Below are positions 8,468-16,714 of a DNA stretch of 64,000 nt, one piece after another (within the stretch, counting starts at the first letter, position 1; each line of letters opens with the position of its first letter). The stretch comes from Micromonospora kangleipakensis (GTDB lineage: Bacteria; Actinomycetota; Actinomycetes; Mycobacteriales; Micromonosporaceae): assembly GCF_004217615.1 (NCBI RefSeq), contig NZ_SHLD01000001.1, forward strand, positions 4,340,001 to 4,404,000, read 5' to 3'. A program made the position numbers and the translations under genes. A model generated the notes under the pieces. It was not told where the DNA came from, did not search any database, and saw nothing but the letters and a program-made list of their open reading frames with translations.

Positions 8468-10351
8468 ATGCCGGTGACGATGGAAGCAGAGCGCACGCTG
8501 CGCGCGGAGGACCTCGCCGGGCTGGGTGAGCTCGCCGCCCAGCTCCGGGTCGACGCGATCCGGTGCAGCACCCGGGCCGGGTCCGGGCACCCGACCTCCA
8601 GCCTCTCCGCCGCCGACCTGCTCGCGGTGCTGATCTCCCGGCACCTGCGCTACGACTGGACGGACCCGCGCGGGCGCGCCAACGACCACCTGATCTTCTC
8701 CAAGGGTCACGCCTCGCCGCTGCTGTACGCGGTCTTCAAGGCCGTGGGCGCCATCACCGACCAGGAGCTGGTCGAGACCTACCGCCAGTTCGGGTCGCGC
8801 CTGCAGGGGCACCCCACGCCGGCCCTGCCCTGGGTCGACGTCGCCACCGGTTCGCTCGGTCAGGGCCTGCCCGCCGGCGTCGGGATCGCGCTCGCCGGCC
8901 GCTACCTCGATCATCTGCCGTTCCACGTCTGGGCGCTGTGCGGCGACAGCGAGATGGCCGAGGGCTCCATCTGGGAGGCGCTGGACAAGGCCGGCCACTA
9001 CGGCCTGCACAACCTCACCGCGATCGTCGACATCAACCGGTTCGGGCAGCGCGGCCCGACCGAGCTGGAATGGGACCTGGACACCTACCGCCGCCGGGTC
9101 GAGGCGTTCGGCTGCCAGGCGCTCGTCATCGACGGCCACGACCTGGTCGCGATCGACGAGGCGTTCGGCCGGGCCCGGCAGGCGACGGGTCCGACCGTGG
9201 TGCTCGCCCGCACGCTCAAGGGCAAGGGGGTGTCGGAGGTCGAGAACCAGCCGGGGTGGCACGGCAAGCCGCTGAAACCCGACATGGCCGAGCGTGCCGT
9301 GGAGACTCTCGGCGGGGTACGCCAGATCCGCGTCACCGGGCCGCGGCCCGAGCCCGCCCCGCCCGCCGGCGCCCCCGCCGGCGAGCCACCCACCATGCCC
9401 CGGTACGACAAGGGGGCGAACGTGGCCACCCGGAACGCGTACGGCGACGCGCTGCGCGCGCTGGGCTCGCGGCCGGACGTGGTCGCCCTGGACGGTGAGG
9501 TCAGCGACTCCACCCGCGCCGACAAGTTCGGCGAGGCGTACCCGGACCGGTTCTTCGAGATGTTCATCTCCGAACAGCAACTGGTCGCCGCCGCGGTCGG
9601 GCTGCAGGTACGCGGCTATCGGCCCTTCGCCGCGACCTTTGCGGCGTTCCTCTCCCGCGCCTACGACTTCATCCGGATGGCCGGCATCTCCCGGGCCGAC
9701 ATCGCCCTGTCCGGGTCGCACTCCGGGGTGGAGATCGGGGCGGACGGTCCCTCGCAGATGGGGCTGGAGGACCTGGCGGCCATGCGCGCCGTGCAGGGGT
9801 CGACGGTGCTGTATCCCAGCGACGCCGTGTCCTGCGCGGCCCTCGTCGCGCAGATGGTCGACCGCAAGGGCGTCAACTACCTGCGCACCACCCGAGGCAA
9901 GTACCCGGTGCTCTACGACAACGAGGACACCTTCCCGGTGGGCGGCAGCAAACTGCTCCGTGGCGGCGACGACGACGACGTCGCGCTGATCGGCGCCGGG
10001 GTGACGGTGCACAACTGCCTGGCTGCCGCCGACGAGTTGGCGCGCGAGGGGATCAAGGCCCGGGTCATCGACCTGTACTCGGTCAAGCCGCTGGACCGGG
10101 ACCGGTTGCTCGACGCCGTCCGGGCCACCGGCGGTCGGCTGCTGGTGGTCGAGGACCACTACCCGGAGGGTGGTGTGGGGTCGGCGGTCCTCGAGTCCCT
10201 GGCCAACCTCGCCGAGCCGGTGCGGGTGACGCACCTGGCGGTACGCGGCCTACCCACCTCCGGTACCCCGACCCAGCTGATGGACCAGGCCGGGATCGGG
10301 GTGCGCGCCATCGTCGCGGCGGCACGCGCCGCGGAGGCCCCCGGCCGCTGA
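8468..10351 (+). CDS. tkt: Transketolase, short form
   Basis: 627 residues, shorter than the ~660-700 of common bacterial enzymes and near the length of animal-type transketolases. It transfers two-carbon units between sugar phosphates with thiamine diphosphate. Visible motifs: SGHPTSS (His41), a ThDP/Mg site GDSEMAEGSIWEA with N downstream (~158-193), and a pyrimidine domain starting near residue 315 (RNAYGDALRAL, FISEQQLVA). A 30-residue Pro/Ala linker joins the domains. Start choice is open: ATG 8468, GTG 8474 (better spaced from GGAGG) and ATG 8480 are in frame. The chromosomal pentose-phosphate cluster is not nearby, so this may be an accessory copy. Confidence 0.9.
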   Translation: MPVTMEAERTLRAEDLAGLGELAAQLRVDAIRCSTRAGSGHPTSSLSAADLLAVLISRHLRYDWTDPRGRANDHLIFSKGHASPLLYAVFKAVGAITDQELVETYRQFGSRLQGHPTPALPWVDVATGSLGQGLPAGVGIALAGRYLDHLPFHVWALCGDSEMAEGSIWEALDKAGHYGLHNLTAIVDINRFGQRGPTELEWDLDTYRRRVEAFGCQALVIDGHDLVAIDEAFGRARQATGPTVVLARTLKGKGVSEVENQPGWHGKPLKPDMAERAVETLGGVRQIRVTGPRPEPAPPAGAPAGEPPTMPRYDKGANVATRNAYGDALRALGSRPDVVALDGEVSDSTRADKFGEAYPDRFFEMFISEQQLVAAAVGLQVRGYRPFAATFAAFLSRAYDFIRMAGISRADIALSGSHSGVEIGADGPSQMGLEDLAAMRAVQGSTVLYPSDAVSCAALVAQMVDRKGVNYLRTTRGKYPVLYDNEDTFPVGGSKLLRGGDDDDVALIGAGVTVHNCLAAADELAREGIKARVIDLYSVKPLDRDRLLDAVRATGGRLLVVEDHYPEGGVGSAVLESLANLAEPVRVTHLAVRGLPTSGTPTQLMDQAGIGVRAIVAAARAAEAPGR

Positions 10352-10420
10352 CGCGACGGGCGCCGTTTCACCCCCGGGCGCGCGGGTAGACGCAGCATTC
10401 GCGGCAGGAGGGGGTTCGAG

Positions 10421-10828
10421 GTGAAGTACGCGGAGTTCATCCAGTCGGTGGCGACGCGACCGAAGATGTCACCGACGCTGGCCGAGCCGATCACCCGTGC
10501 CACGCTCGCGACGTTGGCGGAGCGGCTCAGCGGCGGCCAGGCACGGGATCTCGCCGCGCAGCTCCCCGAGGGGCTGCGGGGAGACCTACGCAAGCCCGAC
10601 GAGGAGGCCGAACCGTTCGAGCTTCCCGAGTTCTTCGAGCGGGTGCAGCAACGCGCCGCGGTGGAGTTCCAGACGGCGACCGACGGGGTGCGCGCCGTGC
10701 TGGACACGCTGCGGGACGCGGTCAGCGAGAAGGAGTACCAGGACTCCATCGCCCAGTTGCCGAAGGAGTTCTGGCAGCTGACGGGGCCGGCGGCCACCCG
10801 GCTCGAACCCCGCCGGATCGGCACGTAG
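10421..10828 (+). CDS. DUF2267 protein
   Basis: 135 residues, acidic and alpha-helical, with the DUF2267 pattern of an N-terminal YAEFIQSVA, then RATLATLAERLSGGQARDLAAQLP, and a second half with FFERVQQRA and a C-terminal FWQL. The GTG start follows AGGAGGGGG. The function of DUF2267 is unknown; members often sit near stress genes. A second DUF2267 gene lies 1.1 kb downstream, on the other side of the DNA ligase gene. Confidence 0.8.
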   Translation: MKYAEFIQSVATRPKMSPTLAEPITRATLATLAERLSGGQARDLAAQLPEGLRGDLRKPDEEAEPFELPEFFERVQQRAAVEFQTATDGVRAVLDTLRDAVSEKEYQDSIAQLPKEFWQLTGPAATRLEPRRIGT

Positions 10829-10839
10829 GCCCGGCCGCG

Positions 10840-11805
10840 TCACGCCCGCAGCCGGACCTCGGCGGGTTCGCGGTCGCTGCGCAGCCCCTTCCAGGAGGGG
10901 TGGCGCAGCCGGCGGTCGGGCGTCCAGGACCGGAAGGCGACGTCCCCGACCAGGACCGGGTCGACCCAGACGGCATGGCGGGCGTGTTCGCGGGGCACCG
11001 GCGAGGCGAACGGCGGGTCCGGCCGGCGCAGCGGCTCCAGGCGTTGCTGCAGGTCGCGCAGCACGGTCTGGGTGAAGCCCGTGCCGACGTGTCCGATGTA
11101 GGCCAACCTGTCCTGCTCGTCGTACATGCCGAGCAGCAGGGAGCCGATGGTGCCGGCCCGCCGGCCGGCGCCCGGCTTGTAGCCGCCCACGATGACCTCG
11201 ACGGTGTCGTTGAGCGGCACCTTGACCCACGCCGGCGAGCGGCGACCCGGTTCGTACGGCGAGCGGATCTGCTTGGCCACGACCCCTTCGAGGCCGAGGT
11301 CCGCCGCCGCGGTGGACAGGTCCCGACCGGCGTCGCCGGTCCAATGGGGCGGCGTGTCGACGCTCTGCCCGCTGAGCCCCAGCTCCTGCAGCGCCGTGCG
11401 GCGTTCGGCGTACGGCAGGCGGGTGAGGTCCCGCCCGTCGAGGTGCAGCAGGTCGAACAGGTACAGCCGGACCGGCGTGGCGTCGACCAGCGCGGCGCTC
11501 GGCGCGCGTACGTGCATCCGGTGTTGCAGTGCCGAGAAGCTGGGCCGGCCGTTGGCGTCGAGCGCGACGATCTCCCCGTCGAGCACCGCCCGCCGCCCGG
11601 CCAGGAGCTGCGTGAGCTCGTCCAGCTCCGGATACGCCCGGGTGACGTCGCGGTCGTTGCGGCTGAGCAGCCGTAACCCGTCGTCGACGTAGGCGATCGC
11701 GCGCACGCCGTCCCACTTGAACTCGTACGCCCAGCCGGGCCCGCCGGGCAGCGCGCCACTGGACGCCAGCATCGGCGGCACGAGACCCGGCATCCTGGCA
11801 CTCAC
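10840..11805 (-). CDS. ATP-dependent DNA ligase (LigC/LigD ligase-domain type)
   Basis: 321 residues. The nucleotidyltransferase motif I is EFKWDGVR with the AMP-accepting Lys30. Other motifs are SRNDRDVT, LDGEIVAL, LEGVVAKQ and WVKVPL. An OB-fold follows (~205-320; HVGTGFT, PVLVGDVAFRSW). It matches the stand-alone ligase domain seen in LigC and in the ligase part of LigD, which act in Ku-dependent end joining and repair; no Ku or polymerase gene is in the window. The start is GTG at 11805, with an in-frame ATG four codons later. It converges on the upstream DUF2267 gene with 11 bases between stops. Confidence 0.88.
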   Translation of the reverse strand: MSARMPGLVPPMLASSGALPGGPGWAYEFKWDGVRAIAYVDDGLRLLSRNDRDVTRAYPELDELTQLLAGRRAVLDGEIVALDANGRPSFSALQHRMHVRAPSAALVDATPVRLYLFDLLHLDGRDLTRLPYAERRTALQELGLSGQSVDTPPHWTGDAGRDLSTAAADLGLEGVVAKQIRSPYEPGRRSPAWVKVPLNDTVEVIVGGYKPGAGRRAGTIGSLLLGMYDEQDRLAYIGHVGTGFTQTVLRDLQQRLEPLRRPDPPFASPVPREHARHAVWVDPVLVGDVAFRSWTPDRRLRHPSWKGLRSDREPAEVRLRA

Positions 11806-11986
11806 GCCTCGATCATGGCCAATCCCGCGCGCGGAGACGCAGGTTTCCGGTCATTCCGCTCGCGCCGGCACGTCTCGACCGCGGGCGCCCGTCGCCCTGC
11901 GGCGTCGGGGCAACGAGAGGCCGCCGATCGTTTGCGGCCGGTGGCGGCGGGTAGCCACGCGGTCTCCGGGACGGGAAGGACGGAGC

Positions 11987-12376
11987 ATGGCTGAGCTGGA
12001 GTTCTTCGAAAAGGTGGCCGCCCGGGCGGGCGTACCGCCGGAGACGGCGCAATCCCTGACCGAGGCCACCCTGCGCACCCTCGCGGAGCGGATCAGTGGC
12101 GGCCAGGCGGCGGACCTGGCCGACCACGTGGCGCACCAGCTGCGCCCGTTCCTGGCCAGGGCCCGTCCGGAGGAGCCGCAGGTGTTCGCGTACGACGAGT
12201 TCCTGCGCCGGGTGGCGGCGCGCGCGGGGGTGGCGGACGACGTCGCCGAGCGGGGCGCCCGGGCCGTCCTGCAGACCCTGCACCGCGTGGTCGCGCACCG
12301 GGAGTTCTGGGACGCCATGTCGGAGCTGCCCGCGCAGATCCGCGCCCTGGCCGAGCCGGTCCCGCGCGGGGCCTGA
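11987..12376 (+). CDS. DUF2267 protein, second copy
   Basis: 129 residues beginning MAELEFFEKVAARAG after AAGGACGGAG. Two repeated halves show the DUF2267 pattern: TLRTLAERISGGQAADLADHVAHQL, then FLRRVAARAG with a C-terminal EFWDAMSELPAQIRAL. It resembles the DUF2267 protein at 10421 and is divergent from the DNA ligase gene, so a shared intergenic promoter region of ~180 bases serves both. Function unknown. Confidence 0.8.
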   Translation: MAELEFFEKVAARAGVPPETAQSLTEATLRTLAERISGGQAADLADHVAHQLRPFLARARPEEPQVFAYDEFLRRVAARAGVADDVAERGARAVLQTLHRVVAHREFWDAMSELPAQIRALAEPVPRGA

Positions 12377-12460
12377 CCGGGAGGCAGTCCTGACCTCGGC
12401 GGGGTCGGCGTTGGGCGGCGGAGGCGGTGCGGACCCGGGCCGCGAGGCCGCCCTCCGACG

Positions 12461-12685
12461 CACTTCCGCGACCTGTCGGCCTTAACTCGGGAGGATCCGG
12501 CAGGGGTCGGCCCTTGGCTGGTCGAGGGAGCGGCGGAGCTGGCCGGCGCGGTGGCCGTACGCGGGCCGCTGACCGAGCTGCTGCTGCTCGTCTACGGGCG
12601 GCGGTGACCGGAGACCGCCGACGTCGAGATGCTCGGCGACGGCCAGCTGCTCGACTTCTGGCTCAAGCGGGTGGCCTTCGGCTGA
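12461..12685 (+). pseudogene. Relic of a maleylpyruvate-isomerase-family (mycothiol-dependent) gene
   Basis: One frame reads as the C-terminal domain of this family: GPWLVEGAAELAGAVAV, then GPLTELLLLVYGRR, an in-frame TGA at 12605, then ETADVEMLGDGQLLDFWL and a normal end RVAFG. The pattern of a PLTELLLLVYGRR helix followed by VEMLGD..LLDFWL is typical of the family's C-terminus. The DinB-like N-terminal domain with the metal site is missing. No start codon or ribosome site is visible. I read it as a truncated, stop-interrupted pseudogene. Confidence 0.6.
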
Positions 12686-12688
12686 GGC

Positions 12689-13459
12689 TCACCGGCCGGG
12701 CTCGCCGGTCTGCTCCCACATCGACTTCATCTCGTCGAACGCCTGCTCCATGATCCGCACCATGGCCTCCCGGGCGCGCTCGCCGTCCCGCCGCTGGATC
12801 GCCTGGGCGACGTCGGCGTGCAGTTGCAGGGCCTGCTCGTCGGGGTAGTGCGGCATCAGGTGGTAGTGGTGCCGGCCGGTGAGCACCTCGGCGACCAGCT
12901 CCTGGAGCTTCATGAACATCTCGTTGCCGGAGGCGGCGAGCACCCGCCGGTGGAACTCGATGTCCAGGCTGAGGAAGCGCTCCTCGTCGCCGGCCTTGCC
13001 GGCGGCCCACATCTTGGCGGCGAGGCCGACCAGGTCGCTCGCCTCGTCGTGGTCGACCCGGCCGGCGGCCAGCCAGGCGGCGTGCGGCTCGACCGCGGTC
13101 CGCAGCTCGGTGATCGAGCGCATCTGGGCCATCCGCCCGGCCGACGCCAGTCGCCAGCGGATCACCTGCGGATCGAAGACGTTCCACACCTCGGCCGGTC
13201 GGATCATCACCCCGACCCGGCGCCGGGTCTCGATGAGTCCCATGGATGCGAGCACCCGCAGGACCTCGCGGATCACCGAGCGGGAGACCGCGTACCGCTC
13301 GACCAGGTCGTCGATGTTGAGGACGGAGCCGGCGACCACCTCGCCGCCGCAGATGGCGGTGCCGAGGTGGTCGAGAACGCGGGCGTGCAGCCCGGCCTCG
13401 GCAGGGGCGTGCTGGGCGGGTGCGACCCCTGAGGAGGACTGATCCACGGCTCGGAGCAT
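12689..13459 (-). CDS. GntR/FadR-type transcriptional regulator of the sugar-acid operon
   Basis: 256 residues: N-terminal winged helix-turn-helix (~25-90; VSRSVIREVLRVLASMGLIETR) and a C-terminal FCD ligand domain (~100-245) with metal/ligand residues such as DIEFHRRVLAASGN and HHYHLMPHYPDEQALQLHADV. FCD-type GntR proteins such as DgoR, UxuR and LldR are mostly repressors released by sugar acids or organic acids. It is divergent from the ABC transporter and sugar-acid genes and almost certainly controls them, probably with an aldonate or KDG-type effector (inference). Confidence 0.88.
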   Translation of the reverse strand: MLRAVDQSSSGVAPAQHAPAEAGLHARVLDHLGTAICGGEVVAGSVLNIDDLVERYAVSRSVIREVLRVLASMGLIETRRRVGVMIRPAEVWNVFDPQVIRWRLASAGRMAQMRSITELRTAVEPHAAWLAAGRVDHDEASDLVGLAAKMWAAGKAGDEERFLSLDIEFHRRVLAASGNEMFMKLQELVAEVLTGRHHYHLMPHYPDEQALQLHADVAQAIQRRDGERAREAMVRIMEQAFDEMKSMWEQTGEPGR

Positions 13460-13478
13460 ATCAGTTAGAGATCACCTC

Positions 13479-13508
13479 TTGAATAAGTCAGCTTTTTGGG
13501 CCTAGCAT
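13479..13508 (+). promoter_or_regulatory. Candidate promoter of the sugar-acid operon
   Basis: TTGAAT (13479-13484) and TAGCAT (13503-13508) are separated by 18 bases and each matches four of six bases of the vegetative consensus. It lies in the divergent region between the regulator and the ABC transporter. Confidence 0.45.
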
Positions 13509-13512
13509 CCGG

Positions 13513-13535
13513 TCGTTAAGCGGACGTTACAACGA
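13513..13535. promoter_or_regulatory. Candidate GntR operator just after the -10 box
   Basis: TCGTT at 13513 and AACGA at 13531 form an inverted repeat. CGTTA also occurs twice with starts 11 bases apart (13514, 13525), and CGTTACAACG is a compact palindrome. The location over the predicted transcription start suits repression. Confidence 0.4.
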
Positions 13536-13579
13536 TGTGGCGCCCCTCCCCCCGGGCGGCGGCCACGACAGAAGGAGAG

Positions 13580-14875
13580 ATGGACGTGCGGCGTCGATCG
13601 ATATTCGGTACTTCTCTGGCTGTGGCTGTCGCCATGGGCCTCTCCGCGTGCGGCGGCGGTGGCGACGACAGCAGCGCGTCCAAGACGGTCCGGGTGACCC
13701 TGGCGAACCACGTGTGGACGGAGAACATCAAGCAGGCCCTGCCCGAGTTCGAGAAGCAGAGCGGCCTCAAGGTCGAGATCACCCAGCTCGGCGAGGACCA
13801 GCTCTCCGACCAGTACAACGTCAAGCTCAACGCCGGCTCGTCCGACATCGACGTGATGATGTACCGCCCCCTGCAGGAGGGGAAGCTCTTCGCCAAGAAC
13901 AAGTACCTCGCCGACCTGTCGGAGCAGGTGAAGTCCAACAAGGACTGGGACTTCGCCGACTTCCAGGCCGGCCCGGTGGAGGCCACCTCGTACGAGGGCA
14001 AGCCGGTCGGCGTCCCGATCATCACCGAGCAGGAGGTCCTCTACTACCGCAAGGACCTGCTCGCCAAGGCCGGCCTGAGCGCCCCGCCGAAGACCCTCGA
14101 CGAGCTCAAGGCCGCCGCCGCCAAGGTCAAGGCCGCCGAGCCGGGCGTCGCCGGCTTCGTCGCCCGGACCGGCAAGTCGCCGGCCGTCACCCAGTTCTCC
14201 AGCTTCCTGTACAGCTTCGGCGGTGACTTCGTCGACGACAGCGGCAAGGCCGGCGTCAGCAGCGACGCCGCCAAGCAGGCGTACGCCTACTACGGCGGGC
14301 TGATCAAGGACTCCGGCCCGGCGAACGTCAGCACCGACATGAGCTGGCCCGAGGCGATGGCCATCTTCACCCAGGGCAAGGCGGCCTTCTACACCGAGGC
14401 CGACTCGCTCTACAAGAACGCCACCGACCCGGCCAAGTCCAAGGTGGCCGACACCGTCGGCTTCGCGCCGTTCCCGGCCGGCCCGGCCGGCTCGAAGCCG
14501 TACAACATCCCCTCCTGGGCGCTGGGCGTCAACGACAGCTCGAAGAACAAGAGCAACGCCTGGAAGTTCATCGAGTGGGCCACCGGCAAGCAGCAGACGC
14601 TCGTCCAGCAGAAGGCCGGCGTGCCGAGCGCCCGTACCTCGGTCTGGGCCAACCCGGAGGGCACCGCGACCTACCCGAAGGACCTGGTCGAGGCCATCGC
14701 CGCCAGCACCAAGGTCGGCGTGGGCCACGACCGGCCGCTGGTCGTGAAGGTCGCCGAGGCCCGCGAGATCGTCGGCCAGCCGATCGTCGACGCGATCGCC
14801 GGCAAGGACGCCGCGGCCGCGGCCGACACGGCGAACACCGCGTTCCAGAAGTTCCTGGACGACGAGGCCAAGTAA
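13580..14875 (+). CDS. ABC sugar transporter, substrate-binding lipoprotein
   Basis: 431 residues, with a basic N-terminus, hydrophobic stretch and lipobox LSAC (Cys24) followed by GGGGDDSS. The mature part is a family-1 extracellular solute-binding fold (VTLANHVWTENIKQALPEFEKQSG, then IDVMMYRPLQEGKLF and a C-terminal KFIEWATGKQQ). It should deliver a sugar or sugar acid to the two permeases that follow. Start ATG 13580 sits very close to AAGGAG; GTG 13586 is better spaced. No ATPase gene is in this operon, so a shared MsiK-type ATPase is expected (family knowledge). Confidence 0.92.
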   Translation: MDVRRRSIFGTSLAVAVAMGLSACGGGGDDSSASKTVRVTLANHVWTENIKQALPEFEKQSGLKVEITQLGEDQLSDQYNVKLNAGSSDIDVMMYRPLQEGKLFAKNKYLADLSEQVKSNKDWDFADFQAGPVEATSYEGKPVGVPIITEQEVLYYRKDLLAKAGLSAPPKTLDELKAAAAKVKAAEPGVAGFVARTGKSPAVTQFSSFLYSFGGDFVDDSGKAGVSSDAAKQAYAYYGGLIKDSGPANVSTDMSWPEAMAIFTQGKAAFYTEADSLYKNATDPAKSKVADTVGFAPFPAGPAGSKPYNIPSWALGVNDSSKNKSNAWKFIEWATGKQQTLVQQKAGVPSARTSVWANPEGTATYPKDLVEAIAASTKVGVGHDRPLVVKVAEAREIVGQPIVDAIAGKDAAAAADTANTAFQKFLDDEAK

Positions 14876-14881
14876 GCCGCG

Positions 14882-14917
14882 CGCGGGTGGCGGGGCCGGT
14901 CGGCCCCGCCACCCGCG
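14882..14917 (+). terminator. Very strong intercistronic hairpin after the binding-protein gene
   Basis: CGCGGGTGGCGGGGCCG (14882-14898) and its exact complement (14901-14917) form a perfect 17-bp stem around two bases. It starts six bases after the stop and sits 36 bases before the permease start. It probably acts as an mRNA 3' stabiliser or partial terminator that keeps binding protein above permease level. Confidence 0.75.
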
Positions 14918-14952
14918 TCTCCCCGCCGGCCCCGCCCACCCCCGGAGATCCC

Positions 14953-15900
14953 ATGGCAACAGTCACCACTCCCGCCCGAGCGCCCGGCGGCGCCTCGGAA
15001 ATGCCCGACACGCCCGGTTGGGCGCGCTGGGCCAACGAGCACCGCAAGTGGCTCTTCGCCGCGCCGGCGATGATCTTCGTCGCGGCGCTGATCGTCTTCC
15101 CGCTGGCCTGGACCGGCTACCTCAGCCTCACCGACGCCGAGGGTTCCGTCCGCGCCGAGAGTGAGTTCGTCGGCTTCCGGAACTACGTCGACGTGCTGTC
15201 GGACACCGAGCGGTTCTGGCCGGCCGTCGGGCGGACCGCGGCGTTCACCGTCGTCGCGCTGCTCTTCGAGGTCGTCCTCGGCATGGCGGTCGCGCTGCTG
15301 CTGTGGCGGCCGTTCCGCGGCCAGAAATGGGTCCGGGTGGCCATCCTGATGCCGCTGGTCGCCACCCCGGTCGCCGTCGGCATGATGTGGCGGCTCATCT
15401 TCGACCCGAACATCGGCCTGGCCAACCAGGTGCTCGGCTGGGTCGGCATCGGCCCCCAGCCGTGGCTCGCCGGCCAGCACTCGGCGCTGCCCACCACCAT
15501 CTTCATCGACGTGTGGCAGTGGACGCCGATGGTGGTGCTGATCCTGCTCGCCGGGCTCACCTCGCTGTCGGAGGAGCCGCAGGAGGCCGCCCGGATCGAC
15601 GGCGCGAGCACCTGGCAGCGCTTCCGGCACGTCACCCTGCCGCTGCTGATGCCCACGGTGATCGTGGCGATCCTGCTGCGCGGCATCGACGCGCTGAAGA
15701 CCTTCGACATCCTCTACGCCACCAAGGGTCGCGGCGGCGGATCGTTCCACGAGGTGGAGACCCTCAACGTGTACGCCTACGGCCTCAGCTTCGACTACAA
15801 CGAGTACGGCGTCTCCTCGACCGTCCTCATCATCTTCTTCCTGATCATCATCGGGTCGATGTGGGCGCTGACCGCCCGCCGCAAGGAGGCCAAGCGATGA
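14953..15900 (+). CDS. ABC sugar transporter permease, first
   Basis: 315 residues with six predicted membrane segments. The cytoplasmic EAA loop reads EEPQEAARIDGASTWQRF, the coupling site for the ATPase. The MalF/UgpA-like layout (long first periplasmic region with LTDAEGSVRAESEFVGFRNY) fits a carbohydrate importer. ATG follows CGGAG. Its stop overlaps the ATG of the second permease (ATGA). Confidence 0.92.
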   Translation: MATVTTPARAPGGASEMPDTPGWARWANEHRKWLFAAPAMIFVAALIVFPLAWTGYLSLTDAEGSVRAESEFVGFRNYVDVLSDTERFWPAVGRTAAFTVVALLFEVVLGMAVALLLWRPFRGQKWVRVAILMPLVATPVAVGMMWRLIFDPNIGLANQVLGWVGIGPQPWLAGQHSALPTTIFIDVWQWTPMVVLILLAGLTSLSEEPQEAARIDGASTWQRFRHVTLPLLMPTVIVAILLRGIDALKTFDILYATKGRGGGSFHEVETLNVYAYGLSFDYNEYGVSSTVLIIFFLIIIGSMWALTARRKEAKR

Positions 15901-16712
15901 AGCCCCGTCCCGCGTACCGGGTGTTCCGGGTGGTGGCGCTCGCCGTCGTGGTGCTGGCGCTGCTCGCGCCGCTGCTCTGGATGGTCGCGGCGTCGTTCAA
16001 GACCAACGTCGACATCTACGACACCGGCAAGGCGCTGGTCTTCTCGCCCACGATGGACAACTACGCCACCGTGCTCAAGCGGGCGAACTACGTCCAGTTC
16101 ATCGGCAACAGCCTCTGGGTGGCCTTCGCCGCGACCGTGGCGTCGCTGATCCTGGGCGTGCCGGCCGCGTACTCGATGAGCCGGTTCAACATGCGGAAGT
16201 CCGCGCTGGTGGTGCTGATGGCCCGGGTCATCCCCGGCGTCTCGCTGCTGGTGCCCTGGTACTACGTCTTCTCCAACCTGAAGATGGTCGGCGGCTTCGG
16301 CGTGCTGATCCTCAGCCACATGTTCGTCTCGCTGCCGCTGGTGGTCTACATCATGATGGGCTACTTCGACGGCCTGCCGGAGGAGCTGGAGGAGGCGGCG
16401 CTGGTCGACGGGCTGACCCACATCGGCGCGTTCCGGCGGATCACCCTGCCGCTCTCCGTGCCGGGCGTCGCCACCGCCGGGATCCTCTCCTTCATCTTCT
16501 CCTGGAACAACTTCATGTTCGCCCTGGTGCTCTCCGGCGCCGACACCAAGACCCTGCCCGTGGCGATCTTCGACTTCGTCGGCTACGCGAGCATCGACTG
16601 GGGCGGGCTGATGGCCGCCGCCACCGTGGTCACCCTGCCGATCATGCTGATCGCCCTGTTCGTGCAGAAGTACGTGGTCTCCGGGCTCACCGCCGGCGCG
16701 ACGAAGGGCTGA
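15897..16712 (+). CDS. ABC sugar transporter permease, second
   Basis: 271 residues, six membrane segments, MalG/UgpE-like. The N-terminal signature PLLWMVAASFKTNVDIY is followed by an EAA loop (PEELEEAALVDGLTHIGAFRRI) and a C-terminal VQKYVVSGLTAGATKG tail. Overlaps the first permease by four bases and is followed two bases later by dgoD, so it is clearly part of the same mRNA. Confidence 0.92.
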   Translation: MKPRPAYRVFRVVALAVVVLALLAPLLWMVAASFKTNVDIYDTGKALVFSPTMDNYATVLKRANYVQFIGNSLWVAFAATVASLILGVPAAYSMSRFNMRKSALVVLMARVIPGVSLLVPWYYVFSNLKMVGGFGVLILSHMFVSLPLVVYIMMGYFDGLPEELEEAALVDGLTHIGAFRRITLPLSVPGVATAGILSFIFSWNNFMFALVLSGADTKTLPVAIFDFVGYASIDWGGLMAAATVVTLPIMLIALFVQKYVVSGLTAGATKG

Positions 16713-16714
16713 AC

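Noticed and set aside
13472..13476. AGAG/CTCT inverted repeat upstream of the GntR gene
   Set aside because: Arms of only four bases around an asymmetric centre; too weak to call an operator.
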